Below, piece by piece: positions 1-8,587 of a stretch of DNA of 64,000 nucleotides. The notes beneath the pieces are model-generated. The model was not told where the DNA came from. It saw only the letters and a list, made by a program, of their open reading frames with translations, and made no database searches. Every line of letters starts with the position of its first letter. The stretch's first letter is position 1. This DNA comes from Pontibacterium granulatum (GTDB taxonomy: Bacteria; Pseudomonadota; Gammaproteobacteria; Pseudomonadales; Balneatricaceae), in NCBI RefSeq assembly GCF_029961155.1, contig NZ_JASBRH010000002.1, positions 268,859 to 332,858 of the forward strand, given 5' to 3'. The translations under genes and the position numbers were made by a program.

Positions 1-1316
1 GGCAACTTGTTGATACGGCCTTTCTTGCCCGCCATTTTCTTCATAAACCAGGCGGAGCTGCGCGATACCCAACGGTAGAGGGCAGGGCGCTTGGCAAAGA
101 AGCCCCAACCGGAGATGCCGTAACGCACGGCTTTCGGGCTTAGGTGCTTCTCGAATTCGTTTTCACGCCAGTGACGCATCAGCTTCGGCAGCGGGATACG
201 GACCGGACATACCGACTCACACTTGCCACAGAAGGTGGAGGCGTTTGGCAGCAGGCCCGCATTTTCGATACCGATCATCTGTGGCGTCAGTACGGACCCC
301 ATCGGGCCCGGGTACACCCAGCCGTAACTGTGACCACCCACCGCGCCGTATACCGGGCAGTGGTTCATACAAGCAGAGCAGCGGATACAACGCAGCATGT
401 CCTGCAGTTCGGTACCCACCATCTCGGAGCGGCCATTGTCGACCAGCACCACGTGGAAGTTTTCCGGACCGTCCTGATCGCCTTCACGGCGCGGACCGGT
501 GGAGAGGGTGTTGTAGACCGTGAACTCCTGACCGGTGGCGGAACGTGCCAGCAGACGCTGGAACAGGGTCATATCTTCCAGGGTTGGAACCACCTTCTCG
601 ATGGAGGTGATCACGATGTGGGTTTTTGGCAAGGTCTGGGTCAGGTCACCGTTACCTTCGTTGGTGACTATGATGGTAGAGCCGGTTTCCGCGACACAGA
701 AATTGGCGCCGGTGATACCTACGTCGGCTGCCACAAACTTCTTACGCAGCATCTCGCGTGCTTCCTGCATCAGTACTGCCGGGTCGTCGGACTTCGGACG
801 GTGGTGGTGCTTGTGGAACGCTTCGGACACATCTTCCAGGTTCAGATGGATCGCCGGGGCGATGATGTGGCTCGGGTGATCCTCGCGCAGCTGCAGGATG
901 TACTCACCCAGGTCGGTTTCCACCGGCTCGATACCGTTCTTTTCCAGGTATTCGTTGAGGTTCACCTCTTCCGACACCATGGATTTACCCTTGGTAACAG
1001 TTTTGGCGCCGACCTGCTGGCAGATGTCCAGTATGGTCTTGCAGGCGTCTTCGGAGGTGCGGGCCCAGTGCACGTGACCGCCGTTCTCAACCACCTTGGA
1101 TTCGAACTGCTCCAGGTAGATGTCGAGGTTTTCCAGAATATGGTTTTTCAGGTCGCGGGCCTGATCGCGCAGGTCTTCAAACTCCGGCATGCGTTCAACT
1201 GCAGCGGCACGTTTGACCGGGAAACCCGCTTTCAGGTTACCCAGCGCTTTCTGCAGGCCAACGTCTTGCAGGGCGATGCGGGCGTTTTCTTTAAACTCAG
1301 GACTCTTGATTTGCAT
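1..1316 (-). CDS. lutB: LutB-like iron-sulfur lactate oxidation protein (C-terminus cut off)
   Basis: Subunit of the LutABC L-lactate oxidation complex (YkgF/LutB family), a cytoplasmic LUD-domain protein with ferredoxin-like clusters. It starts at ATG 1316 (MQIKSPEFKEN) and reads open to the window edge, so about 438 residues are visible and the C-terminus is missing. Two cysteine clusters are seen: CIRCSACMNHCP near residue 309 and CGKCESVCP near residue 362, the usual pair of 4Fe-4S sites. The LUD part lies before them (TGANFCVAETGS region). It is 14 bp downstream of lutA in the same direction, and lutC would be expected just outside the left edge. The gene is easily missed because only its antisense frame is closed inside the window. 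Family assignment is secure; the substrate (lactate) is inferred from the lutA partner and the adjacent LldR-type regulator. Confidence 0.9.
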   Translation of the reverse strand, partial: MQIKSPEFKENARIALQDVGLQKALGNLKAGFPVKRAAAVERMPEFEDLRDQARDLKNHILENLDIYLEQFESKVVENGGHVHWARTSEDACKTILDICQQVGAKTVTKGKSMVSEEVNLNEYLEKNGIEPVETDLGEYILQLREDHPSHIIAPAIHLNLEDVSEAFHKHHHRPKSDDPAVLMQEAREMLRKKFVAADVGITGANFCVAETGSTIIVTNEGNGDLTQTLPKTHIVITSIEKVVPTLEDMTLFQRLLARSATGQEFTVYNTLSTGPRREGDQDGPENFHVVLVDNGRSEMVGTELQDMLRCIRCSACMNHCPVYGAVGGHSYGWVYPGPMGSVLTPQMIGIENAGLLPNASTFCGKCESVCPVRIPLPKLMRHWRENEFEKHLSPKAVRYGISGWGFFAKRPALYRWVSRSSAWFMKKMAGKKGRINKL

Positions 1317-1330
1317 GTCTGTCTCCCCGC

Positions 1331-2128
1331 TTAAACCTGTTTTGCCAGTGCGTATTTGTCCGCATCGGCTTCACCGATCGCAGGCTGATCCAGCATACCG
1401 GCCAGAATCTCCACCACGTGGCGAGCTTCCACGGATTTGCCTTCGCGCTTGAGTTTGCCCGCCATGTTCAGCAGGCAACCCAGATCGCCACCCACCAGGG
1501 TGTCAGCGCCGGATGCAGAGATAAATTCAGACTTGTTGGAGACCATGCGGTTAGAGATGTCCGGGTACTTCACGCAGAAGGTACCACCGAAACCACAGCA
1601 GGTTTCCGCTTCTTCCATCTCTTCCAGTTCCAGGTTGTCCACCTTGCTCAGCAGCTTGCGTGGCTGCTGCTTTACCCCTAGCTGGCGCAGGCCGGAGCAG
1701 GAATCGTGATAGGTGATGGTGCCGTCATACTGTGCGCTGATCTTGTCGAAATCCAGCTTATCCACCAGGAAGGACGTGATCTCAAAGGCGCGGGCTTTCA
1801 GGTCTTCCGCACGGGCTTTCCAAGGATCACCTTCGTCAAACAGGTCGGCATAATAGTGCAGCATGCCGATGCAGGAACCGGATGGGCCCACCACGTACTC
1901 GTAACCATCAAAGGCTTCGATGGTCATCTTGGCAATGTCCTGGGTAGTTTTGCGGTCGCCGGAGTTAAAAGCAGGCTGACCACAGCAGGTCTGTTTCTCA
2001 GGAACTTCGACGATACAACCGGCCTGCTCCAGCAGGCGCACGGTTGCAAATGCAACTGTAGGTCTGAACATGTCGGCCAGACAGGTCACAAACAGGCCAA
2101 CAAGCGGTTGGTGTTCAGCGTTTGGCAT
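1331..2128 (-). CDS. lutA: LutA-like (Fe-S)-binding lactate oxidation protein
   Basis: LutA/YkgE family, 265 residues, the small CCG-domain subunit of the lactate utilisation complex; it resembles the C-terminal half of glycolate oxidase GlcF and heterodisulfide reductase HdrB. Two CCG motifs are visible, CCGQPAFNSG at residues 48-57 and CCGFGGTFC at residues 177-185, which bind the cluster. Start MPNAEHQPLVGLFVTC. It is the first gene of a minus-strand operon with lutB and is divergent from a GntR-family regulator; the 147 bp gap between them holds a PdhR/LldR-type palindrome. This context supports L-lactate as the inducer and substrate, which is inference. Confidence 0.9.
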   Translation of the reverse strand: MPNAEHQPLVGLFVTCLADMFRPTVAFATVRLLEQAGCIVEVPEKQTCCGQPAFNSGDRKTTQDIAKMTIEAFDGYEYVVGPSGSCIGMLHYYADLFDEGDPWKARAEDLKARAFEITSFLVDKLDFDKISAQYDGTITYHDSCSGLRQLGVKQQPRKLLSKVDNLELEEMEEAETCCGFGGTFCVKYPDISNRMVSNKSEFISASGADTLVGGDLGCLLNMAGKLKREGKSVEARHVVEILAGMLDQPAIGEADADKYALAKQV

Positions 2129-2239
2129 GGGGGCTTACCTTGTCATTGTGGGCCTGCTCACGTCTGGCCCATTTATTATTCGTTGTGATGCCTGAAAGAT
2201 AGGTGAGGGCGAGGATAAAATAAATGCTACACTAGTAAC

Positions 2240-2250
2240 TGGTCTGACCA
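2240..2250. promoter_or_regulatory. Putative LldR/PdhR-type operator TGGT-CTG-ACCA
   Basis: Perfect palindrome TGGTCTGACCA between lutA (minus) and the GntR-type regulator (plus). PdhR, LldR and related FadR-subfamily repressors recognise TGGT-N3-ACCA. The position in the divergent promoter region fits repression of lutAB and autoregulation. Confidence 0.65.
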
Positions 2251-2302
2251 AGGGGCGGCACCGAAATCTGGGGTATTGAACGGAAACACGAGGGCGGAAG
2301 GC

Positions 2303-2998
2303 GTGTCGGAAGAGCGGTTACTCAGTCAGTCGCTGATGCGGGATCTGCGTGATCAGATTCTGTTTGGCGAGATCGTGCCCGGACAGAAGATTCCCTCGCA
2401 GCGTGTACTTGCCTCGGCGCATCAGATTTCCCGTGCCACCGTGCGTGAAGCCTTCACCCTGCTGGAACAGCAGGGCCTGATCGAGACCAGTCAGGGCGCC
2501 GCCAGCCGCTGCTGCAATCTGCTCGAACCCCACTTCAAGCTGACTCTGGAAGGGGTGGGTGACAACTTTGAGTTCCAACGTCAGGTGATGGAAGCCCGCG
2601 CAGCCTTGGAAGGTGAAGCTGCTTTTTATGCTGCCCGGCGTGCCAGTGATGAACAGCTGCAGAAGCTGGATGAAGAGTTTCACCGCATGCAGGCGCGCAG
2701 CGAAGACACCACACTGGCCAAGGCCAAGGCCGATCTTACCTTTCATATGCAGATCGCCGAATCCAGCCACAACCTTTTGATTATCTCCTTCAGCCAGATC
2801 TTCTACAGCCGTTACTTCAATGCGATCTACGGTGTGTTGTCGCGCACCCTGAAGAAGTTTGGCCGTTACCCGGATGGGATCTCCAAGCAGCATGCGCAGA
2901 TACATAAAGCGCTGATGAACCGCGATGCCGAAAACGCACGGCGGGTGGCGCAGGACCATATCCTCTATACGCTGCGATCATTGGAGAAAACCGAGTGA
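2303..2998 (+). CDS. GntR/FadR-subfamily transcriptional regulator (LldR/PdhR-like)
   Basis: N-terminal winged helix (residues ~5-70, with IPSQRVLASAHQISRATVREAFTLLEQQGLI) followed by an all-helical FCD effector domain that holds the His/Asp ligands for metal and a carboxylic acid. About 231 residues from GTG 2303, which has GAGGG 8 nt upstream; an in-frame TTG at 2276 gives a 240-residue form. It is divergent from lutAB and next to a TGGT-N3-ACCA palindrome, so it is most likely the lactate-responsive repressor of lutAB. Closely related PdhR would respond to pyruvate, and the sequence alone cannot decide between the two. Confidence 0.85.
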   Translation: MSEERLLSQSLMRDLRDQILFGEIVPGQKIPSQRVLASAHQISRATVREAFTLLEQQGLIETSQGAASRCCNLLEPHFKLTLEGVGDNFEFQRQVMEARAALEGEAAFYAARRASDEQLQKLDEEFHRMQARSEDTTLAKAKADLTFHMQIAESSHNLLIISFSQIFYSRYFNAIYGVLSRTLKKFGRYPDGISKQHAQIHKALMNRDAENARRVAQDHILYTLRSLEKTE

Positions 2999-3017
2999 AT
3001 AAATCTGTGTTGCGAGA

Positions 3018-3968
3018 GTGCCTGTGAACAACCGACCGCTGCCGCCACTGCGCAGCCTCAGTGTATTTATGGTCGCCGCCCGTTGTGGCAGCTTTAAGCG
3101 CGCCGCCGATGAGCTGTGTGTCACCCCGCAGGCAGTGAGCTTGCAGGTACGCACGCTGGAAGAACAACTTGAACTCGAGCTGTTCCAACGGCTGCCAGCC
3201 GGGATCAAACTCACCGCTTCCGGAGAGCAACTGCTGGACTATGTGCAGCGCGGCATCGACCTGATCCAGCACGGTATCAAGGATGTGCAGCAGCGCCAGC
3301 AACGCCGTCAGCTGAAGATCAGCGCCTCGCCCTGGTTCGCCATCCATTGCCTGCTGCCCAGGTTGGATGAGTTTGAACAGCTGCACCCCGATGTGGATGT
3401 AGTGATCAACACCTCCGTCCGTTTCCCCGATTTCACTGCACAACGGTTGGATCTGGCGATCCAGTGGGGTTTTGGCCAGTGGCCGTTTAGCCACAAGCAA
3501 CTACTGCTTACCGACGACAAACTGCTGGTGTGCGCTCCGAGCCTGTTGGAGAAGGACAAACCACTTAAAGAATACAAAGATCTGGCCCATCACCGTCTGC
3601 TCTGTACCGAGCTCTCTGTGGAATTGTGGCGCAAGGTCTTGAATACCCTCGGTGTTGATACGCTGGTGGAGCGCCAGGTGTTACCACTGGACAGTCAGGC
3701 GGGGCAGATTGAAGCCACCGTCAAAGGCTTGGGGGTTGCCCTGATCTCTGTCGATGAAGCACGTAAAGGCTGTGAAGATGGACGCTTTGTTGCCCCGCTG
3801 GGGGATTCGCGGGTGAGCGAACTGAACCCCGCACTGATGCCGGGTTACTGGCTGGTGGAGCGGGAGGGGGCAGAGCGTGATCCACTGCTGGCTGAATTTA
3901 TCCACTGGATGAAGGGTTGGCTGTCTGAACATCCGCGTGCTCATAGGCCAAGTTTTTCTTACTCTTGA
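3018..3968 (+). CDS. LysR-family regulator, GcvA-like
   Basis: 316 residues. N-terminal LysR winged helix (PLRSLSVFMVAARCGSFKRA, then ELCVTPQAVSLQVRTLEEQL) and a C-terminal substrate-binding domain. The PPLRSL start and the layout resemble the GcvA/AmpR branch. Start at GTG 3018, with GTG 3024 also possible; the gene follows the GntR regulator by about 20 bp. Its target is unknown. The nearest downstream gene in the same direction is the DUF1338 enzyme, 76 bp away, which is a reasonable candidate target. Confidence 0.85.
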   Translation: MPVNNRPLPPLRSLSVFMVAARCGSFKRAADELCVTPQAVSLQVRTLEEQLELELFQRLPAGIKLTASGEQLLDYVQRGIDLIQHGIKDVQQRQQRRQLKISASPWFAIHCLLPRLDEFEQLHPDVDVVINTSVRFPDFTAQRLDLAIQWGFGQWPFSHKQLLLTDDKLLVCAPSLLEKDKPLKEYKDLAHHRLLCTELSVELWRKVLNTLGVDTLVERQVLPLDSQAGQIEATVKGLGVALISVDEARKGCEDGRFVAPLGDSRVSELNPALMPGYWLVEREGAERDPLLAEFIHWMKGWLSEHPRAHRPSFSYS

Positions 3969-4044
3969 CGCTAAGTTTTATCGTTTGCTCGCAGGTATCG
4001 CGAAGCGCACACTCCAGCTCTAATACCAACAAAAACAGAGTGCT

Positions 4045-4851
4045 GTGACTTCGATGAATACTGAGACTTTTTTTGCTGAACTGTGGCGCGACTACACCTC
4101 CATCACCCCGCAGGCTGAGCTAATCAAGCAGATCTTTGCCAAGACCGACGGTGAAGTGATCAACGACCACGTGGCGTTTCGTACCTTCGCCAACACGCCA
4201 CTGCAGCTGGATAACCTGGAACCGCTGATCCTGTCTCTGGGGTACGAGCGCCAGGACAGCTACAACTTCGAAGCCAAGAAACTGCGTGCCTACAGCTTTA
4301 TCCACACCGATCCGAAAGCACCGAAGATCTTTGTCTCCGAGCTGCTGATCGATCAGCTGAGTGAAGAAAGCCAGGCGATCATCGGTAAATACACCCAACA
4401 GATCGAAGCGAAAGAACTGGATCTGTCTGTGTTCTGGTCCGGCCGCCATTGGGAGATGCCAAGCTTTGAGGAGTACCAGACTCTGATGGCAGAAACCGAA
4501 TACGGTGCCTGGTTGCTGGCAATCGGTGTACGCGTAAACCACTTCACCGTCAGCGTGAACCACCTGACCAGCAGCGAGACCCTCCAGGATGTGCTGCGCC
4601 GTGTGAAAGAAGCAGGGTTTGCAGTGAACACCGTGGGTGGCGAAGTGAAAGGCACTCCGGCAGATCTACTGGAGCAGGGTTCAACCATGGCCGACCGTCA
4701 GGCATTTGAGTTTGCGGGCGGTGAAACCCACGAGATCCCAACCTGCTTCTACGAGTTCGCCCTGCGTCATGCAGACATTGAGAAGAATCTGTATCAGGGT
4801 TTTATCGCGGCGAATGCGGATAAGATCTTTGAGTCGACCAATGCGGCTTAA
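4045..4851 (+). CDS. DUF1338 protein, 2-oxoadipate dioxygenase/decarboxylase-like
   Basis: 268 residues of the DUF1338 family, VOC-fold mononuclear iron enzymes. Characterised members (HglS/YdcJ type, about 450 residues) convert 2-oxoadipate to 2-hydroxyglutarate in lysine catabolism. Candidate metal ligands are visible: His in NDHVAFRTF near residue 43, His in VNHFTVSVN near residue 172, and Glu in CFYEFALRH near residue 240. The protein is shorter than HglS, as in a separate short DUF1338 clade, so the exact substrate is uncertain. The start is GTG 4045 or ATG 4054. A strong terminator follows. Confidence 0.75.
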   Translation: MTSMNTETFFAELWRDYTSITPQAELIKQIFAKTDGEVINDHVAFRTFANTPLQLDNLEPLILSLGYERQDSYNFEAKKLRAYSFIHTDPKAPKIFVSELLIDQLSEESQAIIGKYTQQIEAKELDLSVFWSGRHWEMPSFEEYQTLMAETEYGAWLLAIGVRVNHFTVSVNHLTSSETLQDVLRRVKEAGFAVNTVGGEVKGTPADLLEQGSTMADRQAFEFAGGETHEIPTCFYEFALRHADIEKNLYQGFIAANADKIFESTNAA

Positions 4852-4867
4852 GGTTTGATCAGATAGC

Positions 4868-4894
4868 AAAAAGCCGGCATCCGCCGGCTTTTTT
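4868..4894. terminator. Bidirectional rho-independent terminator
   Basis: AAAAAGCCGGC, loop ATCC, then GCCGGCTTTTTT. The hairpin lies between two convergent genes (DUF1338 and the succinyltransferase paralogue) and has A and T tracts on both sides, so it can serve both. Confidence 0.9.
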
Positions 4895-4911
4895 GTGTGT
4901 TTACTGTGTTA

Positions 4912-5973
4912 TTAAGCCGCCCGGCTGGTCGGCATTGCTTTGTGCGCTTTACTGTACGCATGCACGTAACGCAAGGTTTCCCCTTCCCTTACATTCAGTG
5001 CTTTGGCCGTTTCCGGTGTGATCAGCAGCTCACCATCGTCATTTATACGCGCATGGGTGAGGCCAGAACGGTAGTTTTCCAGCTGGCCGTTGCTGAGCAG
5101 CAGCTGCGGATCGTCGTTGCTGATGTCGTGCGTCAGCTTGCAGCGGGCCAAGCGGCTGTCACGTACCGTGTGGATCTCGCGGGTGGCCGACTGTACCGAT
5201 GGACCGCCGTCGAACAGGTCGATGTAACCGGTGAACTGGAAGCCCTCTTTCTTCAGCATGTTCAGCGCTGGGGCGGAGGAGTCGTGTGGTTTGCCAATCA
5301 CGTCGCGCGCTGCGGCTGGCAGCAGGTCGGTGTAGATCGGGTACTTTGGCATCAGGTCAGAGATAAACTGTGTGCCTTTCAGCGCTGCCGTATTTACCGC
5401 ATCCTGGAAATCGATACCGAAGAATGTTCGGCCCAGGTGTTCCCACAGCGGTGAAGTGCCGTTCTGGTCCTGCCAGCCACGCAGCTCGGCGATCACGAGG
5501 TCGTTGAAGCATTGCGGGAAGTCGGCCATCAGCAGATAACGGGCACGCGCCAGGAACTGACCCACACCCGGACGGCGGAAATCCGGCAGTACGAACAGTG
5601 AACCCACCTCGGTGGTGCCGGTGTAGTCGTTCACCATGCTGAGTACTTTGGTCTGACGGGTTATGTCCAGATCGTTGCTGCTGCTTACCAGTGTGGAGAG
5701 CTTGTAATGGTAAAACGGCTTGTTGAGACCAACACCGGTGTAGATCGCACTGGTGCCTACAACGCGGCCGGTTTCGCTGTCTTCCAGCACCATAAAGTAG
5801 GTGTTGCTCTGAGTTGGGTTGCAGCCGTTGGAAAAGGCTTTTTGCGAGGCCTCGATTTTTTCACACCAGGCCGCTTCGTCGGCTGGCATCGAGGTCATGC
5901 CGTTACCGACAGCATGAGAGATCGTCATCAGGTCGTCGAGATCCTGCAACGCACATGGGCGGATGATCAGCAT
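4912..5973 (-). CDS. Arginine N-succinyltransferase paralogue (third copy, unlinked to the operon)
   Basis: 353 residues, AstA/AruF/AruG family (succinyl-CoA-dependent acyltransferase, GNAT-like fold). It begins with MLIIRPCALQDLDDLM and has the family signatures VVGTSAIYTGVG, the TEVGSLFVLPDFR block, SPLWEHLGRTFFGIDF, FISDLMPKYPIYTDLLP, and GYIDLFDGGPSVQ in place of GPTLEAR. It is clearly homologous to the two operon copies at 13125-15433 but sits 4.3 kb from astB with its own upstream region. The C-terminal tail after residue 330 is divergent. It could be a diverged enzyme acting on another amino acid, or a third subunit; activity on arginine is not established by the sequence. Confidence 0.85.
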   Translation of the reverse strand: MLIIRPCALQDLDDLMTISHAVGNGMTSMPADEAAWCEKIEASQKAFSNGCNPTQSNTYFMVLEDSETGRVVGTSAIYTGVGLNKPFYHYKLSTLVSSSNDLDITRQTKVLSMVNDYTGTTEVGSLFVLPDFRRPGVGQFLARARYLLMADFPQCFNDLVIAELRGWQDQNGTSPLWEHLGRTFFGIDFQDAVNTAALKGTQFISDLMPKYPIYTDLLPAAARDVIGKPHDSSAPALNMLKKEGFQFTGYIDLFDGGPSVQSATREIHTVRDSRLARCKLTHDISNDDPQLLLSNGQLENYRSGLTHARINDDGELLITPETAKALNVREGETLRYVHAYSKAHKAMPTSRAA

Positions 5974-6000
5974 AGTGTTTCCCCTTCTTATCGTTATAAA

Positions 6001-6266
6001 GGAAGGTGCGAATAAGTCTTGTTAGTTCTCTGCAAGGCCCTTAAGCCTGCAGATGCAAGGCGCAGGTCGCAGTTAATGGCCCTAGTCCTTAACAATAACT
6101 GCAACACAGCAGATGCAGGCTTAAGGACTCGCCCTTCGGGGCTTTCGGGAAAATCCACACTCGGTGTCACCGCTTTTTGCAAGGTTTCAACATTCCTGCA
6201 AAGCGCTTCCTTGATTTTGAACTTTCCCGAAAACCAGAGTGCCTACAAGACTTGTTCGCATCTTCC
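6001..6266. repeat. MITE-like element A, 266 bp with 22-bp terminal inverted repeats
   Basis: The left end (6001-6022, containing TGCGAATAAGTCTTGT) and right end (6245-6266) are inverted repeats with two mismatches. A second internal inverted repeat joins CCTTAAGCCTGC (from ~6039) to GCAGGCTTAAGG (ending ~6126). There is no protein-coding content. Its length and its TIR core TG..AATAAGTC match element B at 6971-7235. It fills the gap between the succinyltransferase paralogue and the first Lrp gene. Confidence 0.75.
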
Positions 6267-6494
6267 CGGGCATTTTAGTAGTGAACCCGCAAAATGAGCT
6301 GTCGATCTTCTTAGTCGAAATCACATTTTCTGCAGGTTTTAATGGGTTGCTCAAAATAAAATTCGGTTTTGTTTTGGCGCTCTTATTCTTTGCTAAAATA
6401 AAGGGATTGCGCCCTCGGTGACCGTCTTTTCTGGGCTTGTGTTCTGGTATATAAACGAGGGTCGTTTGGAAGGGCAGGGTAATTCGGGATTTAT

Positions 6495-6971
6495 ATGCAG
6501 TTGGATAAGATTAACCGAAAGATTCTTTCGATCCTGCAGCAGGATGCACGGATCACCAATCAGGATCTGGCGGAGCGGGTCAATCTGTCGCCCAGCTCCT
6601 GTCTCAATCGGGTACGCAAGCTCGAACAGCAGGGGCTGATCGGACCCTATCTAGGCGTGGTGGATCTTGCTACGTTGTGTCGCAGTGTCACGGTTATCGC
6701 TACGGTCAGCCTGAAAGACCAGAGCACTGATGCCTTTCGTGCGTTCCAACAGGCTGCCCAGGATATTCCGGAAGTGGTGGAGTGCTATATCGTCAGCGGC
6801 ACCTTTGATATCTTCCTGCGTATCGTGGCACCGGATATGAACCGCTACAACGAGATCAATGACCGCCTGCTGGATCTGCAGCCGGGCAAGGTGAATATCA
6901 GCAGCCATGTGGTGTTAAGCACCGGCAAGCCATTCAGGGGTTATCCACTCGACCAGTTGATTGATGGATAG
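6495..6971 (+). CDS. Lrp/AsnC family regulator 1
   Basis: 158 residues. N-terminal HTH (LDKINRKILSILQQDARITNQDLAERVNLSPSSCLNRVRKLEQQGLI, residues 2-50) and a C-terminal RAM/AsnC ligand domain (ECYIVSGTFDIFLRIVAPDM). It is typical of regulators of amino-acid catabolism or export. The stop codon touches the left end of MITE-like element B. The neighbours (succinyltransferase paralogue, a second Lrp, amino-acid exporters) suggest an amino-acid signal, but its specific ligand and target are unknown. Confidence 0.92.
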   Translation: MQLDKINRKILSILQQDARITNQDLAERVNLSPSSCLNRVRKLEQQGLIGPYLGVVDLATLCRSVTVIATVSLKDQSTDAFRAFQQAAQDIPEVVECYIVSGTFDIFLRIVAPDMNRYNEINDRLLDLQPGKVNISSHVVLSTGKPFRGYPLDQLIDG

Positions 6972-7235
6972 GGAACCTGTGAACAACTCCGAAACACACT
7001 CTGGCATTCATAGCGATTCGAGATCAAGGCAGTGGTTACAGCCATGCTGGTTGCCTGGCGAAAATCACTAACGCAGAGATCGGATTGCTATGAATGCCCC
7101 AAAGGGCGGGCGCTAAAACAGCTTTCTGCTTTGTCAGGAAGCTTGGAAAGGACCAGTCATTCCACTGCGCTTCCTTTCGCGCATTAAGCTGTTTTATCGA
7201 CCGCAGAGAAAGTTTCGGACTTATTAACAGGTCCC
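6971..7235. repeat. MITE-like element B, 265 bp with ~24-bp terminal inverted repeats
   Basis: The left end (6971-6995, GGGAACCTGTGAACAACTCC...) and right end (7212-7235) are imperfect inverted repeats, with ATA on both flanks as a possible target duplication. Nested inverted repeats include CATTCATAGC/GCTATGAATG and CTAAAACAGCTT/AAGCTGTTTTA. There is no ORF. It is inserted exactly between the two Lrp genes, from the last base of one stop codon to 15 bp before the next start, and so separates their transcription. Confidence 0.75.
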
Positions 7236-7250
7236 ATAAGGGAAGAAGTA

Positions 7251-7694
7251 ATGATCGACGCAATTAACCGTAAAATCCTCGCTGCCTTGCAGGAGAACGC
7301 CCGTATCTCATTTGCCGAGCTGGGTAAACGTGTACATCTCACAGCCCCGGCGGTGGCCGAGCGGGTACGTAAGATGGAAAGTGCTGGCATCATCACCGGT
7401 TACGGTGTGAACGTGAATCTGGATAAGGTGGGCTATCCGATTGTGGCGATGGTGCAGTGTAAGGTGTATCGCACCAAAGAGCGGGAGTTTAAGGAGCTGC
7501 TGCTCAGCTACGACGAGGTGATTGAATGCCTGAACACCACCGGTGAACAGGCATTTCTGGTGAAGTTAGCGGTGGAGTCGATGTCGCAGCTTGATGAAAT
7601 TCTGGAGGCTTTCATCGATTTCAGCGACACCAACACCATGATGATTCTATCGACTCTGGTAGACCGCGAACTACCAGAGACGTTCTTTAAGTAG
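7251..7694 (+). CDS. Lrp/AsnC family regulator 2
   Basis: 147 residues. HTH at residues 3-50 (INRKILAALQENARISFAELGKRVHLTAPAVAERVRKMESAGII) and a RAM domain (VIECLNTTGEQAFLVKLAVESMSQLDEIL). It is preceded by AGGGAAG just outside element B, so it keeps its own ribosome binding site. It is convergent with the EamA transporter gene. It is related to Lrp regulator 1 but not a recent copy of it. The EamA gene may be regulated by it, which is inference from position. Confidence 0.92.
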   Translation: MIDAINRKILAALQENARISFAELGKRVHLTAPAVAERVRKMESAGIITGYGVNVNLDKVGYPIVAMVQCKVYRTKEREFKELLLSYDEVIECLNTTGEQAFLVKLAVESMSQLDEILEAFIDFSDTNTMMILSTLVDRELPETFFK

Positions 7695-7708
7695 TTTTTG
7701 AAACAGTA

Positions 7709-8587
7709 TTACGCTGTGGCCGTCTGGCGTTTGCGGATTGGCCACTGACTTACCAGCATACCCGCCAGCATCAGGCTGCACCCCAGCAGCTCCTTGCTAC
7801 CGAAGTGCTCTCCCAGCAGCATCCAGCCACCCAGTACCGCAAAGACAGCCTCGGTAGAGAGAATCAGCGCCGCCACATCCGGCTTCACTTTCTTCTGGCC
7901 GATCACCTGCAGTGTGCATGCAATACCACTGGATGCAACACCGGCGTACAACAGAGGCAGCCATGCCGCCTGGAAGTCAGGCAAGGTTGGGGTTTCCAGC
8001 ATCAGCGCTGCCAGAGTCGCCCACACAGCCGCCACCAGGAACTGACAGATCGACAGACTGATCGCATCTACTTTCTGCGACAGGTAACCGATGATGATCA
8101 CGTGGGCGGTCCAGAACAGCGCGCCGATCAGCTGCAGCATGTCGCCGTAACCGATGGTCAGATCCGGTCCAATCGACAGACTGTATAAACCCAGTACCGC
8201 CAGGATCACACCGCTCCAGGTCTGCATGTTGGTGCTCTGGCCTAACAATATACCTGCCACCGGCACCATCACGATGTACATACCAGTAATGAAACCTGCG
8301 TTGCCAGCGGTGGTGTGAAGCAGACCAATCTGCTGGAAGGTAAAACCACCAAACATAATGGTACCCGCGGCCAGACCGCCAATCAGTAACGTCTTGCCTT
8401 GAGGCATACGGTGTTTAGTAAACAGCAGCCACAGCGGCACCAGCGACAGCGCACCCAACAGGAAGCGGGCTGCGTTAAAACTGTGCGGTGGCAGGTGGTC
8501 CATACCTGCACTCTGGGCAACAAAGGCGAATCCCCAGATGGCAGCAACGCTGATCAACAGCAGATGGGATACAGAAATAAAACGCAT
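7709..8587 (-). CDS. EamA/DMT-superfamily transporter
   Basis: 292 residues, almost entirely hydrophobic, with two EamA repeats of about five membrane segments each (ten in total). The first repeat contains WGFAFVAQSAGMDHLPPHSFNAARFLLGALSLVPLW, the second ALFWTAHVIIIGYLSQ and EAVFAVLGGWMLLGE. Inner-membrane drug/metabolite exporter family; the substrate cannot be predicted, and amino acids or their derivatives are common. Start MRFISVSHLLL with GGAG 8 nt upstream. It is convergent with Lrp regulator 2. No gene is seen in the 262 bp upstream of it. Confidence 0.88.
   Translation of the reverse strand: MRFISVSHLLLISVAAIWGFAFVAQSAGMDHLPPHSFNAARFLLGALSLVPLWLLFTKHRMPQGKTLLIGGLAAGTIMFGGFTFQQIGLLHTTAGNAGFITGMYIVMVPVAGILLGQSTNMQTWSGVILAVLGLYSLSIGPDLTIGYGDMLQLIGALFWTAHVIIIGYLSQKVDAISLSICQFLVAAVWATLAALMLETPTLPDFQAAWLPLLYAGVASSGIACTLQVIGQKKVKPDVAALILSTEAVFAVLGGWMLLGEHFGSKELLGCSLMLAGMLVSQWPIRKRQTATA

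Noticed and set aside
144..1334. 396-codon plus-strand frame at the left edge
   Set aside because: It is the antisense of lutB, whose minus-strand reading has two 4Fe-4S clusters and the LUD domain and runs off the window.
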